Assembly (NCBI GenBank): GCA_013695245.1
Contig: JACDAW010000481.1
Coordinates: 1 to 7,956, forward strand
Direction: 5' to 3'
Length of the DNA stretch: 7,956 bases
Source: Pyrinomonadaceae bacterium
GTDB lineage: Bacteria > Acidobacteriota > Blastocatellia > Pyrinomonadales > Pyrinomonadaceae
Under the pieces are notes generated by a model that worked only from the letters and a program-made list of their open reading frames with translations, was not told the DNA's origin and did not search any database. This document shows positions 7,480 through 7,956 of the stretch, piece after piece. Position numbers and translations under genes: made by a program. The first letter of the stretch is position 1. Each line of letters begins with the position of its first letter.

Positions 7480-7495
7480 TGGCACAAACATTGCT
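7480..7495 (+). promoter_or_regulatory. Sigma-54 (RpoN) promoter, -24/-12 type
   Basis: TGGCACA-AACA-TTGCT matches the sigma-54 consensus TGGCACG-N4-TTGCW at all but one position. The invariant GG (7481-7482) and GC (7493-7494) are separated by exactly 10 bases. The predicted start of transcription is near 7506, giving a 61-base leader before ATG 7567. Such promoters need an ATP-dependent activator bound upstream, which fits the dyad at 7370-7401 and the AT-rich, probably bendable stretch between them. Confidence 0.8.
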
Positions 7496-7550
7496 CTAGA
7501 GATTAACATAACGAAACCGGGGTAACCGGAAACTTGTGGCGAGCGACGAA

Positions 7551-7556
7551 AAGGAG
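7551..7556 (+). promoter_or_regulatory. Ribosome binding site for the small membrane protein
   Basis: AAGGAG lies 10 bases before ATG 7567. It is the strongest Shine-Dalgarno sequence in the window and fixes the start of the short gene that follows. Confidence 0.8.
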
Positions 7557-7566
7557 ACAGCGAACA

Positions 7567-7707
7567 ATGTTGTGGACAATTATCTTGATTCTGCTGGTTT
7601 TGGGTTTGCTCGGCGGTTACGGAGTCAGCAACCTGCTTTATTTGCTTTGCGTAGTGGCGCTTGTTCTGTTGGTGGTTAACCTGATTACTGGACGCCGCGC
7701 GGTTTAG
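7567..7707 (+). CDS. lmo0937-type small membrane protein
   Basis: This 46-residue protein starts MLWTIILILLVLGLLGGYGV and ends NLITGRRAV. It has two short hydrophobic helices (about 3-18 and 22-40) joined by a Gly-Tyr-Gly turn, with a positively charged GRR end. This is the layout of the lmo0937 family of tiny inner-membrane proteins, recognised by MLWTI at the start, a glycine-containing middle and a short basic tail. The function of the family is unknown. The gene is complete, is preceded by a strong AAGGAG and a sigma-54 promoter, and ends 27 bases before a hairpin terminator. It is therefore a self-contained, monocistronic, regulated unit. Its control by RpoN suggests a response to a specific signal, such as nitrogen status, envelope stress or developmental state, but the sequence does not say which. 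Confidence 0.88.
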   Translation: MLWTIILILLVLGLLGGYGVSNLLYLLCVVALVLLVVNLITGRRAV

Positions 7708-7734
7708 CAAAAGACAACAACATTAGATGGGTTT

Positions 7735-7770
7735 CAAAAGGGACGCGCTTTTATAATCGCGTCCCTTTTG
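7735..7770. terminator. Bidirectional hairpin terminator
   Basis: CAAAAGGGACGCG (7735-7747) is perfectly complementary to CGCGTCCCTTTTG (7758-7770), giving a 13-bp stem with a 10-base loop. The T-run on one side and A-run on the other are part of the stem, so it can end transcription from both strands. It lies 27 bases after the small membrane protein gene and directly abuts the stop codon of the convergent peptidase gene. Confidence 0.88.
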
Positions 7771-7956
7771 TTATGTGTGTTTAATAAAATATCGAGACTC
7801 AATTTCTGTTGTGACGCGACCCACCGGGTAAAGATTTAGGTTTTGATCGTGGTAGGGTGAGCGGTTGAAGAAAAAGCGCAGACGCTCGCGGGCGCTTCCC
7901 GCAAACTTCGGATCGTTAGCCACGCGCTCCTCAAACTCACGACGCAAGTTTCCGTC
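7771..7956 (-). CDS. M14-type metallopeptidase (C-terminal 61 residues only)
   Basis: The minus strand is open from the right edge to TAA at 7773-7771. It encodes LRREFEERVANDPKF, AGSARERLRFFFNRSPY and NLYPVGRV. A tail of this kind, with an acidic/basic helix, a short 'RLxFFxxRSPY' stretch and 'LYPVGRV' near the end, is familiar from bacterial M14 zinc carboxypeptidase-like proteins, which are usually exported. The zinc ligands and catalytic residues would lie in the missing N-terminal part, so the assignment rests on the tail alone. The gene converges on the small membrane protein gene and shares its terminator. Confidence 0.62.
   Translation of the reverse strand, partial: DGNLRREFEERVANDPKFAGSARERLRFFFNRSPYHDQNLNLYPVGRVTTEIESRYFIKHT

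Larger units (their letters stand above)
7161..7566. other. AT-rich divergent regulatory region with no gene
   Basis: These 406 bases separate the divergently transcribed nuclease-like/mutS operon (minus) and the small membrane protein gene (plus). I found no credible reading frame on either strand. The right half is strikingly AT-rich (15 G/C in 60 bases at 7381-7440) compared with the coding sequence around it. It holds a sigma-54 promoter (7480-7495), an upstream dyad (7370-7401) and a ribosome binding site (7551-7556). The left half must contain the promoter for the minus-strand operon, but I see no good sigma-70 match there. Confidence 0.75.

Noticed and set aside
7513..7532. CCGG-GGTAA-CCGG in the leader of the small membrane protein
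   Set aside because: Only a 4-bp stem forms with mismatched flanks, which is too little to call a regulatory structure.
7435..7710. 91-codon minus-strand frame over the small membrane protein
   Set aside because: It covers the sigma-54 promoter and the tiny gene in antisense, and its composition is Gln/Asn-rich noise. The plus-strand reading has family resemblance, a strong ribosome binding site and a terminator.

Overview
The window looks like ordinary chromosome from a free-living bacterium of moderate GC. Gene content and protein style are compatible with Acidobacteriota of the Blastocatellia/Pyrinomonas type, but that placement is an impression from sequence style, not a test. There are no rRNA or tRNA genes, CRISPR arrays, insertion sequences or phage genes.

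Positions 1-3852 are plus-strand. The tail of a pyruvate dehydrogenase E1 beta gene is followed, after a 91-base gap filled with inverted arrays of a degenerate heptamer, by the complete E2 gene (dihydrolipoyl acetyltransferase). Then come a 66-residue hydrophilic protein of unknown function, an EamA/DMT-type ten-helix transporter that starts 6 bases after it, and a cation diffusion facilitator metal exporter. The spacing suggests that E1 beta, E2, the small protein and the EamA gene share a transcript. The exporter follows after a 68-base gap.

Positions 3856-7160 are minus-strand and hold a two-gene operon. A 236-residue protein with an Mrr-like N-terminal winged helix and a probable PD-(D/E)xK nuclease-like domain overlaps by one base (TGATG) with mutS, which has a complete set of motifs and no visible ribosome binding site of its own. 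mutS ends 3 bases from the convergent stop codon of the metal exporter.

Positions 7161-7566 are a 406-base AT-rich regulatory region. It contains a very good sigma-54 (RpoN) promoter, TGGCACA-N4-TTGCT with exact GG-N10-GC spacing, and an upstream dyad placed where an enhancer-binding protein would sit. It drives a 46-residue lmo0937-type small membrane protein with a strong ribosome binding site. A 13-bp perfect hairpin terminator follows, shared with the convergent 3' end of an M14-type metallopeptidase gene that runs off the right edge.

The best leads are the sigma-54 control of the tiny membrane protein and the translationally coupled nuclease-like/MutS pair. The rest is mostly housekeeping.
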